From Actinoplanes xinjiangensis (GTDB lineage Bacteria > Actinomycetota > Actinomycetes > Mycobacteriales > Micromonosporaceae): 64,000 bases of DNA. A model generated the notes under the pieces. That model did no database searches. It was not told where the DNA came from and saw only the letters and a program-made list of their open reading frames with translations. The DNA lies in NCBI RefSeq assembly GCF_003148685.1, contig NZ_QGGR01000009.1, positions 124,001 to 188,000 on the forward strand, given 5' to 3'. Positions within the stretch are counted from its first letter, which is position 1. Every line of letters begins with the position of its first letter. Below, one piece after another: positions 51,957 to 62,229 of the stretch. A program made the position numbers and the translations under genes.

Positions 51957-53126
51957 ATGAATTCGTACTCCCGGTCCCGCCGGCGAAGTCGGCCCCTTCT
52001 GGCGGCCACTATCGCTACGTTCGTCCTATCCGGTGGCGCTTTGGGGGGATGTGGCCTCGGCGGCGGCGGTGACTCCGACCCGGTCTGGAAATCGCCGGCC
52101 GCCTCGGCGCCGGCCGCCGGCGTCAGCGGGAAACCGGTCGAGGAGTCCGCGCAGGTCGAGTCGATCAGTCTCTCGGCGACCGGCGACATCATCATGGGCG
52201 ATGCGCCCGGCAAGCTTCCGGCCAACGACGGCGAGGGTTTCTTCGACTCGGTGACCGAGGCGCTGAAATCCGACCTCGTCATGGGCAACCTGGAGCAGCC
52301 GCTCACCGGCGACACCGGCACCTCCAAGTGCGGCACGCCGAAACGGCCCAACTGCTTCGCCTTCCGGTCGCCGCCGGCCTACGCCGAGCACCTCAAGGAG
52401 GCCGGTTTCCAGCTGCTCAACACGGCGAACAACCACTCCAAGGACTACGGGGCGCAGGGCTACCGCAACACCGTGGAGGCGCTGGAGGCCGCCGGCCTGG
52501 AACACACCGGGGCCGAGGACCAGATCACCGTGGTCGAGGTCAAGGGCGTCAAGGTCGCGGTGGTCGGCTTCTCGCCGTACGCCGGCGCCAACGATCTGAA
52601 CGACCTGGACGCCGCCGCGTCGGTGATCGGCAAGGCGAAGGACCAGGCGGATCTCGTGGTCGTGCAGGTGCACATGGGCGCCGAGGGTTCCGACCGGACG
52701 CACGTGAAACCGGGCAGCGAGCTGTACTTCGGCGAGAACCGGGGCGACCCGATCAAGTTCAGCCACACCGTGATCGACGCGGGGGCCGACCTGGTCGTCG
52801 GGCACGGGCCGCACGTGCTCCGGGGCATGGAGTTCTACAAGGGCAAGCTGATCGCGTACAGCCTCGGGAACTTCGCCGGCGGTGGACGGACCCTGTCCCG
52901 CAACGGCGTCCTCAAATACTCCGGCGTGCTGCACGTGTCGCTCACCAGGGAGGGTGAGTACGTGGACGGGAAGTTCGTCTCCACCTACCTGAACGACGCC
53001 GGCGTGCCGACCCGCGACAAGGCCGACGACCGCGGGCGGAAGATGGTCGCCGAGCTGTCCGAGGCCGACTTCGCCGAGACCGCGGCCGTCATCGGGACCG
53101 ACGGCAGCATCAAGCCGTCGGCCTGA
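51957..53126 (+). CDS. CapA/PgsA-family lipoprotein
   Basis: A 389-residue exported protein of the CapA family (calcineurin-like metallophosphatase fold, first known from poly-gamma-glutamate synthesis). The signal peptide ends in lipobox GALGGC. The metal motifs appear in order: ISLSATGDIIMG, MGNLEQPL, NTANNHSKDYG, VVQVHMGAE and VVGHGPHVLRG. The substrate in actinobacteria is unknown. It stands at the position of Rv3675 between crp and nth but is unrelated to a small membrane protein. Confidence 0.9.
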   Translation: MNSYSRSRRRSRPLLAATIATFVLSGGALGGCGLGGGGDSDPVWKSPAASAPAAGVSGKPVEESAQVESISLSATGDIIMGDAPGKLPANDGEGFFDSVTEALKSDLVMGNLEQPLTGDTGTSKCGTPKRPNCFAFRSPPAYAEHLKEAGFQLLNTANNHSKDYGAQGYRNTVEALEAAGLEHTGAEDQITVVEVKGVKVAVVGFSPYAGANDLNDLDAAASVIGKAKDQADLVVVQVHMGAEGSDRTHVKPGSELYFGENRGDPIKFSHTVIDAGADLVVGHGPHVLRGMEFYKGKLIAYSLGNFAGGGRTLSRNGVLKYSGVLHVSLTREGEYVDGKFVSTYLNDAGVPTRDKADDRGRKMVAELSEADFAETAAVIGTDGSIKPSA

Positions 53127-53148
53127 CCGGCCGACGTACTCTTTACCG

Positions 53149-53961
53149 GTGACCCGACCCCGCGCCGCGACGCTCGCGCCCCAGCGCCTCGCGGGCGAGA
53201 CGGAGCTGGGCCGCAAGCGCCGGGCCCGCAAGATGGCCCGCGTGCTCGCCGAGACCCATCCGGACGCGCACTGCGAGCTGGACTTCAGCAACCCGCTGGA
53301 GCTGGCCGTCGCGACGATCCTGTCCGCGCAGACCACCGACGTCCGGGTCAATCAGGTCACCCCGGAGCTGTTCCGGCTCTACCGGACGGCTGCCGACTAC
53401 GCCGCCGCCGATCGTGCCGAGATGGAGGCGCTGCTCCGGCCCACCGGCTTTTTCCGCGCCAAGACCAACTCGCTGATCGGGCTCGGTCAGGCGCTGCTGG
53501 AACGGCACCGGGGCGAGATCCCGCGCAAGCTGGATCAGCTGGTCAAACTGCCCGGCATCGGGCGCAAGACGGCGAACGTGGTGCTCGGCAACGCGTTCGG
53601 AGTCCCCGGCATCACCGTCGACACCCACTTCAGGCGGCTCACCAACCGCTTCGGCTGGGTCGACGAGCAGGACGAGGTGAAGATCGAGTTCGCGGTCGCC
53701 GGCATGATCGAGAAACGCGACTGGACGATGCTGTCGCACCGGGTGATCTTCCACGGGCGGCGGGTCTGCCACGCGCGGACACCCGCCTGTGGGGCCTGCA
53801 CGCTGGCGAGCATGTGCCCGTCGTACGGGACCGGCCCGACCGAGGCCGTGCCGGCGGCGAAACTGCTCAAGGGCCCGCGGGCACGCGACCTGGCGGTCGC
53901 GGCCGGCGTCGATCCCGGCCTGGTCCCGGCCGCCGCCGTCGCGGCCCCGGAGGAACCGTGA
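53149..53961 (+). CDS. nth: Endonuclease III
   Basis: A 270-residue base-excision DNA glycosylase/AP lyase for oxidised pyrimidines. The helix-hairpin-helix LPGIGRKTANVV carries catalytic Lys140; Asp158 is in ITVDTHF; the 4Fe-4S cluster cysteines C207, C214, C217 and C223 have the canonical 6-2-5 spacing. About 45 extra residues at the C-terminus are low complexity. The start is GTG 53149 with TACTCT 6 nt upstream and no ribosome site. The stop overlaps the thioredoxin gene by 4 nt. Confidence 0.95.
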   Translation: MTRPRAATLAPQRLAGETELGRKRRARKMARVLAETHPDAHCELDFSNPLELAVATILSAQTTDVRVNQVTPELFRLYRTAADYAAADRAEMEALLRPTGFFRAKTNSLIGLGQALLERHRGEIPRKLDQLVKLPGIGRKTANVVLGNAFGVPGITVDTHFRRLTNRFGWVDEQDEVKIEFAVAGMIEKRDWTMLSHRVIFHGRRVCHARTPACGACTLASMCPSYGTGPTEAVPAAKLLKGPRARDLAVAAGVDPGLVPAAAVAAPEEP

Positions 53962-54497
53962 GGCGGCTCCTTCCCGCGCTGACCGCCGCGATGCTGCTCG
54001 CCGGCTGCGCGGACGCCGTGGAGGAGCCGGAGATACCGTCGCCGTTCGCGGCATGTGACGGCCTCACCGGCGGGTCCGGATCCGAGATACCGGATGTCAC
54101 GCTGCCCTGCTTCACCGGCGGTGCCGAGATACGACTCCCCGACCTGCGCGGCCCCGCGGTGATCAACGTCTGGGGCTCGTGGTGCGGCCCGTGCCGCGAG
54201 GAGCTTCCGGTCATGCAGGGGCTCGCCGACCGGGCCGACGGCCGGTTCGCCGTCATCGGCGTCGACACCCACGACGACCGGTCCAAGGCCGCCGCATTCG
54301 CCACCGACCGGAGTGTCACCTTTCCGACTCTCTTCGATCCGGAGCAGCGGTTCATCGGCGCCCTCGGCGTCACCATGCTGCCCGCCACCGTCTTCATCAA
54401 GGCCGACGGGGGGATGTACGTGCATCGCAACGCCATGGACGTCGACCAGTTGATCGACCAGGTCAGGAAACAGTTCGGCGTTACGGTGGCCCGATGA
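53958..54497 (+). CDS. Membrane-tethered TlpA-like thioredoxin
   Basis: A 179-residue lipoprotein thiol-disulfide oxidoreductase (Rv3673c position). Lipobox LLAGC puts the lipid on C17; the redox motif WCGPC is at 75-79 and the cis-proline segment MLPATVFI follows. It acts outside the membrane, perhaps on MarP or envelope proteins with disulfides. The start GTG 53958 overlaps nth, and its stop overlaps the Nudix gene by 4 nt. Confidence 0.93.
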   Translation: MRRLLPALTAAMLLAGCADAVEEPEIPSPFAACDGLTGGSGSEIPDVTLPCFTGGAEIRLPDLRGPAVINVWGSWCGPCREELPVMQGLADRADGRFAVIGVDTHDDRSKAAAFATDRSVTFPTLFDPEQRFIGALGVTMLPATVFIKADGGMYVHRNAMDVDQLIDQVRKQFGVTVAR

Positions 54498-55213
54498 GCC
54501 GGGGTGAGGTGCTGGGGCGACCGGACGGTCTGCCCGACTGGTTCGAGCCGCTGCTCACCAGGATCGGCGAGTGCCGTACCGAGGATTTCACCGCGCTGCG
54601 GCGGCCGACCGGCGCCGGTGGCCGGTCCAGCGCCGTCCTGGTCCTGATCGGTCAGGACGAGGAGCATCCCGACCGCCCTGACCTGCTGATCCTTCAGCGG
54701 GCGGCGACCATGCGCAACCACGCCGGGCAGCCCGCCTTCCCGGGCGGCGCCACCGACCCGGAGGACGCCGACGCCCCGGCCACCGCGCTGCGCGAGGCAC
54801 AGGAGGAGGTCGGTCTCGACCCCACCTCCGCCGAGGTCCTGGCGCTCCTGCCGGAACTGTGGATCCCGGTCAGCGGCTTCGTGGTGAGCCCGGTTCTCGC
54901 CTGGTGGCGAAAGCCACATCCGGTGCATCCGTTGCAGCCGGCCGAGGTCGCTCACGTCGACAGGTTGCCGATCAGTGAACTCACCGACCCTGCGAACCGT
55001 ATTCGGGTGCGACATCCGAGCGGTTGGATCGGGCCCGCGTTCCAGGTCCGGGGGCTGCTCGTCTGGGGTTTCACGGCTGGGGTGATCGCTGCGTTGCTGG
55101 ACATGGCCGGTTGGGCGCTCCCCTGGGAGCCGGGCCGCATCGTCGAACTGCCGGACGCCACCGCCCCCGTTCCGGCCGCCCGCGGCGGTGCGCCGGATGA
55201 GGTGGTGCCGTGA
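54494..55213 (+). CDS. Nudix hydrolase, CoA pyrophosphatase type
   Basis: A 239-residue Nudix protein (Rv3672c position). RAATMRNHAGQPAFPGGATD and TALREAQEEVGL form the CoA-type variant of the Nudix box, with the metal-binding glutamates in REAQEEVG. Likely products are adenosine 3',5'-bisphosphate and phosphopantetheine from CoA. The C-terminal 40 residues are extra. The start is ATG 54494, overlapping the thioredoxin stop. Confidence 0.92.
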   Translation: MSRGEVLGRPDGLPDWFEPLLTRIGECRTEDFTALRRPTGAGGRSSAVLVLIGQDEEHPDRPDLLILQRAATMRNHAGQPAFPGGATDPEDADAPATALREAQEEVGLDPTSAEVLALLPELWIPVSGFVVSPVLAWWRKPHPVHPLQPAEVAHVDRLPISELTDPANRIRVRHPSGWIGPAFQVRGLLVWGFTAGVIAALLDMAGWALPWEPGRIVELPDATAPVPAARGGAPDEVVP

Positions 55214-55241
55214 GTTGGCTCCCGACTTCTACGCTGAGTGA

Positions 55242-56420
55242 GTGCCCGTGGTCGATATCTTCCTGATCGTGGTCATGGTGCTGTTCGCGATCAGCGGATA
55301 CCGCCAGGGCTTCGTCATCGGCGCGCTGTCGCTCGGTGGCTTCTTCAGCGGTGTTCTCATCGGTCTGCAACTCGGTCCGCTGCTGGCCCGCCAGTTCGAC
55401 AACGGCACCGTGCGGCTGGTCGTCGCGCTCGGCGTCATCCTCATCCTCGCGGTCCTCGGCCAGACCCTGGCCGGCTGGCTCGGCACCAACCTGCGGCAGG
55501 TCATCCAGAGCAAGCCGGTGCAGTATCTCGACGACGCGGGCGGCGCGCTCGTCTCGGTGATCGCGGTCCTCTTCGCGGCCTGGCTGGTCGCCGTCCCGTT
55601 CGGCTCGACGCCGTTCCCGGGGATCAACGCGGCGGTCCGGGACAGCGCGATCCTCGGTGGAGTGACCGAGCTCGTCCCCGAGGAGGTGCGGGCCCTCTCC
55701 TCCGGGCTGCGCGACACCCTCGACACCAACGGCTTCCCCGACGTCTTCGGCGGTCTCGCCCGTACCCAGGCCCGCGAGGTCGCCGCCCCCGACCCGGCGC
55801 TCGCCGGTTCCAAGGTGGTCAAGGACTCGAAGAGCTCGGTGCTGAAGATCCTCGGCTCGGCGCCGAGTTGCTCCCGCCGCATCGAGGGCACCGGATTCGT
55901 CTACGCGAACGAACGTGTCATGACCAATGCGCACGTGGTCGCCGGCACCCGCGAGGTCGTCGTGGAGAGCGGCGGCCGCCAGATCGAGGGCAAGGTCGTC
56001 GTCTACGACCCCAAACGTGACCTGGCCGTCCTCTACGTGCCCGGCCTCAAGGCCCCGGTGATGAATTTCGTCCGCAAGGAGGCCGCGACCGGCGCCAGCG
56101 CCATCGTCCTCGGTTACCCGCAGGACGGGCCCTACAACGCGCAGTCCGCCCGGATCCGCGACGTCGGCGACATCACCGGCCCGGACATCTACGAGTCCAG
56201 CGACGTGACCCGCGACATCTACACGATCAAGTCGCTGGTCCGCAGTGGCAACTCGGGCGGCCCGCTGATCGACCCGAACGGCAACGTCCTCGGCGTCATC
56301 TTCGCGGCGGCGGCCGACGACAAGAACGTCGGCTTCGCCCTCACCGCGGACGAGGCCGCGCCGGTCGCCCAGAACGGCCGGGTCAACACCCGCGAGGTCC
56401 GCACCGGCGAGTGCGCCTGA
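55242..56420 (+). CDS. marP: MarP-type membrane serine protease
   Basis: A 392-residue CvpA-domain plus trypsin-like protease. Four membrane helices fill residues 4-118; the periplasmic protease has His231 (TNAHVVAG), Asp260 (KRDLAVL) and Ser338 (SGNSGGPL). C210 and C391 match the regulatory disulfide described for mycobacterial MarP, which is needed for acid and oxidative-stress resistance. The start is GTG 55242 with TACGCT 6 nt upstream, so it has its own leaderless promoter although it follows the Nudix gene. Confidence 0.95.
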   Translation: MPVVDIFLIVVMVLFAISGYRQGFVIGALSLGGFFSGVLIGLQLGPLLARQFDNGTVRLVVALGVILILAVLGQTLAGWLGTNLRQVIQSKPVQYLDDAGGALVSVIAVLFAAWLVAVPFGSTPFPGINAAVRDSAILGGVTELVPEEVRALSSGLRDTLDTNGFPDVFGGLARTQAREVAAPDPALAGSKVVKDSKSSVLKILGSAPSCSRRIEGTGFVYANERVMTNAHVVAGTREVVVESGGRQIEGKVVVYDPKRDLAVLYVPGLKAPVMNFVRKEAATGASAIVLGYPQDGPYNAQSARIRDVGDITGPDIYESSDVTRDIYTIKSLVRSGNSGGPLIDPNGNVLGVIFAAAADDKNVGFALTADEAAPVAQNGRVNTREVRTGECA

Positions 56421-56615
56421 GCCTTCACCGCCCGTCCCGCGCATGATTCAACCCATACCCATTCTGTACGGTCCACACCTCCCCGACCGCAGCTGATCCT
56501 TCCGTGGCGGCCACGCGACCGGAGCGGCCCGGCACGGCCCGAACGCGACTTCCGGGCTGAGGCGGCACCTCGCGACCGTCCACGTGCCCCGGTGGCGGTC
56601 AGTTCCCGGTGGCGG

Positions 56616-57968
56616 TCAGTTAGTCGTGGCCGCGAAGCGGCGGATGGTGATCGCGGCGGCGATTGCCGACACCAGGAACAGGGCGATCGCTATCCAGCGG
56701 GCCACCGGCGAACCGGCCGGCTCGGGATCCGCCGGCGCGGCCCACCCGCCGGTGTTGCCGCCCGGAACCGCGGGAGCGGTGCCGGTCGGCTCGACACTCT
56801 CCTGCGGCGCCGACTGGGCCTGGCCGGACGCCGGCGCACTGCCGAACCGGGCCACCCCCGGCGACGGTGTGTTGTCGAGCGGGTTGCCGGTGACATACGG
56901 AACGTCGGCGGTGAGCGCCTTGACCGGGTCGATGACGCCGAACCCGAACTCGGCGTCCCGCCCGGGAGCGCCCCGGTCCGACGCGGTCCGGATGATCCGG
57001 TTGACCACCTCGGGCGCCGACATGTCCGGCCAGCGGGACCGGATCAGTGCCGCCGTCGCGGCCACCATCGGCGAGGCGAAACTGGTGCCCTGCACCTTCC
57101 AGTAGCCGCGCGGACGGGCCCCGACCAGGTCGGTCGCGGGCGCCGTCACCACGGTCTCCTTGCCGCGGATCGAACCCGCCCAGAGGCCTTCACCGTCGCG
57201 TTCGGTACCGCCGACGGCGATCACCCCCGGTTCGCGAGCCGGATACCACACCCCGTAGTTGGACGTCTTCGCCGTGCTCGTGCCGGTGGCGTTGCCGGTG
57301 CAGGCGATCACCACGACGTCCTTGGCGAACGCGTAGTCGATGGCGGCGGCGAGAGTGGGACTGGAGCCGCTGCCACCGAGCGACAGGTTGATCACCTTGG
57401 CGCCGTTGTCGACCGCCCAGCGCACGCCCTTGGCCACGATCAGGGCGTCGTCGTAACGATTGTCCTCATCCAGCACCCGGACCGGCAGGATCCGGGCTTT
57501 CGGGGCGATGCCCACGACACCGGCCTGATCGTCGTTGCGGCCCGCGATGATCGCCGACACCGTGGTGCCGTGACCGACCGGGTCGCTCTCCCCGCCGGTC
57601 TTGCTGTCGACCAGGTCGACGCCGGGCAGCACCTGCCCCTCCAGATCGACGTGATGGGCGTCGACACCGGAGTCGATGACGGCGACCGTGACACCGGCAC
57701 CGTCCGAATAGGTCCACGCCTCGCGCAGTCGGAGAGCGTCCAGATGCCACTGGTCGGACCGGACGTTGTCACCGTTGAGAATCGGCTCGGCCAGCGATGG
57801 GGAAGCCGTCAGCGGCGCCGCACCCGCGCCGGCCGGCACGCCGAAGGCGATGAGGCCGGCCAGCGCGGCCGCCCCGAGACGCTGTCCGCCGCGGCTCAGT
57901 GCCGCGGGCCGCCGGAGGGTGCCACCCCACGCGGCCGGTCCGGCCGGTTTTCGATGCTCACTGGTCAC
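56616..57968 (-). CDS. mycP: Type VII secretion mycosin (subtilisin-like protease)
   Basis: A 450-residue S8 protease of the mycosin type: signal peptide (about 28-50), N-terminal extension with QWHLDALRLREAW, catalytic Asp in VAVIDSGVD, His in GHGTTVSAIIAG, Ser in GTSFASPMVAA, a Pro/Gly-rich linker and one C-terminal membrane helix (RWIAIALFLVSAIAAAITI). Mycosins stabilise or process ESX secretion complexes. GTG 57968 gives a normal signal peptide; TTG 58016 is an alternative and neither has a good ribosome site. eccC is next to it, same strand. Confidence 0.9.
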   Translation of the reverse strand: MTSEHRKPAGPAAWGGTLRRPAALSRGGQRLGAAALAGLIAFGVPAGAGAAPLTASPSLAEPILNGDNVRSDQWHLDALRLREAWTYSDGAGVTVAVIDSGVDAHHVDLEGQVLPGVDLVDSKTGGESDPVGHGTTVSAIIAGRNDDQAGVVGIAPKARILPVRVLDEDNRYDDALIVAKGVRWAVDNGAKVINLSLGGSGSSPTLAAAIDYAFAKDVVVIACTGNATGTSTAKTSNYGVWYPAREPGVIAVGGTERDGEGLWAGSIRGKETVVTAPATDLVGARPRGYWKVQGTSFASPMVAATAALIRSRWPDMSAPEVVNRIIRTASDRGAPGRDAEFGFGVIDPVKALTADVPYVTGNPLDNTPSPGVARFGSAPASGQAQSAPQESVEPTGTAPAVPGGNTGGWAAPADPEPAGSPVARWIAIALFLVSAIAAAITIRRFAATTN

Positions 57969-58122
57969 GGGTCGGCGTCGCCATTCTCCAGACGGGTCGG
58001 TCGTGGCTTCGGTCAATCGCAGCGGGGTCGGTGGATCGCATCGTCAGTCGATGGAGGGAGATTACTCCCTCGTACCGGCGTGTCGCTGCGGTCCGTCCCG
58101 CTCAATCGCACGGGGTGTCTGT

Positions 58123-61100
58123 TCATTTACCCGGATCACGGAACGGCGGGACGTGGGCGACCTGGATCAGCCGCGTCCCCTCACGTCGCGTGATGAGGCG
58201 ACCACGGCCAGGTGGCAGGGGGAACGGCTTGACGTTGCCGATGAGCGCGCCCTCCTCCGGCGACCCGGACATCACCAGGCCGGGCGCCGACAGCTCCCGG
58301 AGCCGCTGGATGACCGGTTCGTAGAGCGCCCGCCCCGCCCCGCCGGACCGTCGGGTCAGCACCAGGTGCAGTCCGATGTCCCGGGCCTGGGGTAGATACT
58401 CCACCAGGGGCGTCAGCGGGTTCGTCGGGCCGGACACGACCAGGTCGTAGTCGTCGACCAGGACGAACAGCTCCGGCCCGGTCCACCACGAGCGTTCCCG
58501 CAGCTCGCGGGCGGTCACGTCGGGCCCGGGCAGGCGCCGCTGCATGTAACCGGCGGCGGACAGGATCAGATCCTGGGTCTGCTGGGCCTGCATGCCGTAC
58601 CCGATGCGGTGCTCGGACTCGGGCAGGTCCATCAGGCTGCGGCGGTAGTCGACCAGGATGATCCGGCACTCCTCCGGCCGGAACCGCCGGGTCAGCGTCG
58701 TCGCGATCGACCGCAGGAACGACGTCTTGCCCGACTCGGCGTCGCCGAACAGCAGGAAGTGCGGGTCGGACGCGAAGTCGATCTCGACCGGTTGCAGGTC
58801 GGCCTCGGCGATGCCGATCGGGATCCGCAGGCCGCTGCCCCGGTCCACGTCCAGTGACGTGTACGGCACCGCCGCCGGCAACAGGCGCACCCGCGGAGCG
58901 GGCCGCCCCTCCCAGGCCGCCGCGATCGACTTGACGAGCGCCGAGGTGTCACCGATCGAGCTGACCTCCGGCCGGACCGTGAGCAGGTGCAGCCCCTTGG
59001 CCCGGTCGGCCGGGTGCGGGATCATGCCGCGGCCGGGCGCCGCGTCCGGCACCGACTCGGCCGCGCGCCGGGCGATGATCGAGTCCGACGGGTCACCGAG
59101 CCGGAGCTCCAGCCGGGATCCGAAGAGGTCCCGCACGGCGGGCCGGAAGTCCATCCAGCGTGAGGTCGCGGCCACCAGGTGGATGCCGTACGACAGGCCG
59201 CGGGTGGCCAGGTCGGTGAGGACCGGCTCCAGCTCGTCGAAGTCCTTGCGGACCGTGCTCCAGCCGTCGACCACCAGGAACACGTCGCCGAACGGATCGT
59301 TGCCGCCGCCCGCACGCCGGCTGCGGTAGGCCGCCATCGACTCGACCCCCAGCTCGGCGAACCGGGCCTCCCGCTCGGCGAGCAGGGTCACCATCTCGCC
59401 GACCGTACGCCGGACACCCTCCGCATCGAGCCGCGCGAACACCCCGCCCACGTGCGGCAGATCGCGCAGCGTCCCGAGACCGCCACCACCGAAGTCCATG
59501 CAGTAGACCTGCACCTCGGTCGGAGTGTGGGTGAGCGCCAGCCCGCACACCAGGGTCCGCAGCGCCGTCGACTTGCCGCTCTGTGTGCCACCGACCACGG
59601 CGACGTGCCCGGCCGCACCGGCCAGCTGCAGCCACATCACGTCGCGGACCTGCTCCCGCGGCTTGTCGATGACCGCGATCGGGACCTGAAGCCGGTTGTG
59701 CAACGCCGGGTTGGTGAAGGTCAGCCCGCGGCCCGGCGTGACACCGACCGGGCCGAGCAGCTCGTCGAGGACCGCGGACTCGTCCAGCGGCGGCAACCAC
59801 ACCTGGTGCGCCGGCGGCCCCTGCCCGACCATCCGCTCGATCATCACGTCGGCCAGTTTCGGCCCGTCCTCGTCGGCCGCCCGCACCGGTTTCGGCGCGG
59901 CCACCGGAGCCGCCACGTGCTGGGTGGTCCACGGCAGCACCTGGACCCCGCCCTGATCGGCGCGCCCACCGGAGCGGCCGGTCCGGCGCACCGGGCCACC
60001 CACGTAGGCGGCCTTGAACCGGATCAGCGGCTCGGTGCCGAACTTCATGTAGCCGTTACCGGGGGAGCGGGGCAGCTCATACGCGTCCGGCACACCGAGC
60101 ACCGCCCGGGACTCCAGCGCCGAGAACGTCCGCAGGCCGATCCGGTACGACAGGTGCGTGTCCAGACCGCGCAGCCGGCCGTCCTCCAGCCGCTGACTGG
60201 CCAGCAGCAGGTGCACGCCGAGCGACCGGCCGAGCCGGCCGATCTGGAGGAAGATGTCGATGAAGTGCGGCCGCTTCTCGAGCATCTCGGTGAACTCGTC
60301 ACAGACCACGAACAGGGTCGGCAGCGGCGCCAGCGGAGCCCCACCGAGACGCGCCTTCTCGTAGTCGAACTGGCCCGCGTAGTTACCGGCCTTGCGCAGC
60401 AGCTCCTGCCGCCGGCTCAGCTCACCCTCCAGCGCGTCGGCCATCCGGTCGACCAGCGGCAGCGCGTCCTCCAGGTTGGTGACCAGGGCGGCGGTGTGCG
60501 GCAGCCGGTCACACGCGGCGAACGCGGCGCCGCCCTTGAAGTCGATCAGAACGAAGTTGAGGATCTCCGACGAGTGGGTGGCCGCGAGCGCCAGCACCAG
60601 CGTGCGCAGCAGCTCCGACTTGCCGGAGCCGGTCGCCCCGACGAGCAGGCCGTGCGGGCCCATGCCGTCCTGCGCCGACTCCTTCAGGTCCAGGTCGACC
60701 GGCATGCCCTCGTCACTCACGCCGATCGGCACCCGCAGCCGGTCCCGGTGCGGGCGGGCCGGCCAGCCGCGGCTTACGGAGAAGTTCTCCGGGTCGGGGA
60801 TGCCCAGCAGCTCCGGCAGACCGGTCTCGGCCGCGGCCGGGGTGCCGCCGCCCGGGTCCGGTGCGGTCGCCAGGCGCAGCGGCGCGAGCCGCCGGGCCAC
60901 CGACTCGGCCTCGTCGACGGTCAGCCCGTCGGCCCGCCCCGCCTCGCTCTCGTGATCCATCGTCCAGGTACCGAGGATGCCGTCGGTGCGCACCTCCAGC
61001 ACCAGCGACGACCGGTCCAGCAGCCGGGGCGGCATGGTGTCCAGGTCGAGAACGGTCAACCCGTCCAGCGCGTCGTCCAGCCGGGTGTTGGCCGGCTCCG

Positions 61101-62127
61101 CGCCGTCCACCACGACCAGCACGTGCGGGGTGCTCCCGCCGCTGCCACCGGGCTGGAACCGCGGGCGCGAACCGATCACCTGCTCCAGCACCTCGGCCAG
61201 CCGCGGCTCGTCACCGGCCACCAGCCGGACCGGGCCCAGGGCGTCGGTCAGCGTCGGATGCTGCGCGTGCGGCAGCCACTTCACCCACTCCCAGTAGGGC
61301 CGCGCCTCCCGGCCCGCGCAGACCGCGATCACCAGATCCTCCGGGGCGTGGAAGACGGCGAGCTGGGTCAGCACCGCACGGACCAGCGCCCGCGGCCCCT
61401 CCGCGCCCGGCGCGTCGCCGCGGACATACACCCGGGCGAACCCGCGCAGCGACATTGCCACCGGCAGATCCGGCACCACCGAATAGGCGTCGAGGAACCG
61501 GCGCAGCGCGCCCGCGGTCATCGGCTCCAGCTCATCCAGCGGCCGGGTCACCGGCGGGACCAGCGGTGTCGCCAGCGTCTGCGGGCCCAGGCCCACCCGC
61601 ACCACACCGAAATCCGGGTCGCCGGGACGCCGCTCCCACACCCGGTGGCTGTCGGCCGTCGACCACAGCCGCTCCGGATCCGGATGCCGGTAGAGCAGGC
61701 CGAGCCGCTGCACCCGCGCGGTCTCCCGGACCCGTTTGCGCAGCGAGGCGAGATGCCGCAGATACTCCCGGCGGGCGGCCATCATCTCCGCCTTGCGCGG
61801 TGCCCCCGAGGCGCCGAACGAGGTCATCATCATGGCCAGCGAGGAGACCCCGAAAAGACCACCGATCACGTACGAGTACGCGCCCCCGCGCCCCTGACCC
61901 ATCATCATCGCCATGGCCATCGTGCCGCCCAGCATCGGCAGGGCCATCAGCCACTGCTGCCAGCGCGAACCCGTCGCCTCCGGGATCTCCGGCGGCGGCT
62001 CGACGGTCAGCTGCCCCTCCGGGATCTCCGGAGCCGCTCGACGGGCCGCCCGCTTGATCATCACGGTGCCCATCCCCGCCCCCTTGAAATCCGGCTCCGG
62101 CAGCCCCGCCAGATCTCGGGACTTCAC
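58123..62127 (-). CDS. eccC: Type VII secretion FtsK/SpoIIIE-type ATPase EccC (fused)
   Basis: A 1334-residue translocation motor with both EccCa and EccCb parts in one chain. Two membrane helices lie near 60-105, then three ATPase domains: Walker A GATGSGKS near 495 with VVCDEF, GGTQSGKS near 845, and GDAESGKT near 1127 with LVDDYD. The second domain has VVDGWS where a Walker B acidic pair would be, so it is probably a non-hydrolysing substrate-binding domain, as in other EccC proteins. The start is GTG 62127, without a ribosome site. It diverges from eccD. Confidence 0.94.
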   Translation of the reverse strand: MKSRDLAGLPEPDFKGAGMGTVMIKRAARRAAPEIPEGQLTVEPPPEIPEATGSRWQQWLMALPMLGGTMAMAMMMGQGRGGAYSYVIGGLFGVSSLAMMMTSFGASGAPRKAEMMAARREYLRHLASLRKRVRETARVQRLGLLYRHPDPERLWSTADSHRVWERRPGDPDFGVVRVGLGPQTLATPLVPPVTRPLDELEPMTAGALRRFLDAYSVVPDLPVAMSLRGFARVYVRGDAPGAEGPRALVRAVLTQLAVFHAPEDLVIAVCAGREARPYWEWVKWLPHAQHPTLTDALGPVRLVAGDEPRLAEVLEQVIGSRPRFQPGGSGGSTPHVLVVVDGAEPANTRLDDALDGLTVLDLDTMPPRLLDRSSLVLEVRTDGILGTWTMDHESEAGRADGLTVDEAESVARRLAPLRLATAPDPGGGTPAAAETGLPELLGIPDPENFSVSRGWPARPHRDRLRVPIGVSDEGMPVDLDLKESAQDGMGPHGLLVGATGSGKSELLRTLVLALAATHSSEILNFVLIDFKGGAAFAACDRLPHTAALVTNLEDALPLVDRMADALEGELSRRQELLRKAGNYAGQFDYEKARLGGAPLAPLPTLFVVCDEFTEMLEKRPHFIDIFLQIGRLGRSLGVHLLLASQRLEDGRLRGLDTHLSYRIGLRTFSALESRAVLGVPDAYELPRSPGNGYMKFGTEPLIRFKAAYVGGPVRRTGRSGGRADQGGVQVLPWTTQHVAAPVAAPKPVRAADEDGPKLADVMIERMVGQGPPAHQVWLPPLDESAVLDELLGPVGVTPGRGLTFTNPALHNRLQVPIAVIDKPREQVRDVMWLQLAGAAGHVAVVGGTQSGKSTALRTLVCGLALTHTPTEVQVYCMDFGGGGLGTLRDLPHVGGVFARLDAEGVRRTVGEMVTLLAEREARFAELGVESMAAYRSRRAGGGNDPFGDVFLVVDGWSTVRKDFDELEPVLTDLATRGLSYGIHLVAATSRWMDFRPAVRDLFGSRLELRLGDPSDSIIARRAAESVPDAAPGRGMIPHPADRAKGLHLLTVRPEVSSIGDTSALVKSIAAAWEGRPAPRVRLLPAAVPYTSLDVDRGSGLRIPIGIAEADLQPVEIDFASDPHFLLFGDAESGKTSFLRSIATTLTRRFRPEECRIILVDYRRSLMDLPESEHRIGYGMQAQQTQDLILSAAGYMQRRLPGPDVTARELRERSWWTGPELFVLVDDYDLVVSGPTNPLTPLVEYLPQARDIGLHLVLTRRSGGAGRALYEPVIQRLRELSAPGLVMSGSPEEGALIGNVKPFPLPPGRGRLITRREGTRLIQVAHVPPFRDPGK

Positions 62128-62229
62128 GACCGGCCCACTCTAGGTAAAGTTCCGTCGATCCCGCAGCCTCGTCCCGGTCGATGTGCATAACCTCCGTCAC
62201 TGGCTGTGGACGAACGGAAGGACTACCAG

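Noticed and set aside
59179..62190. 1003-residue frame opposite eccC
   Set aside because: It is a shadow of the EccC reading frame, rich in Arg, Gln and His, without any motif.
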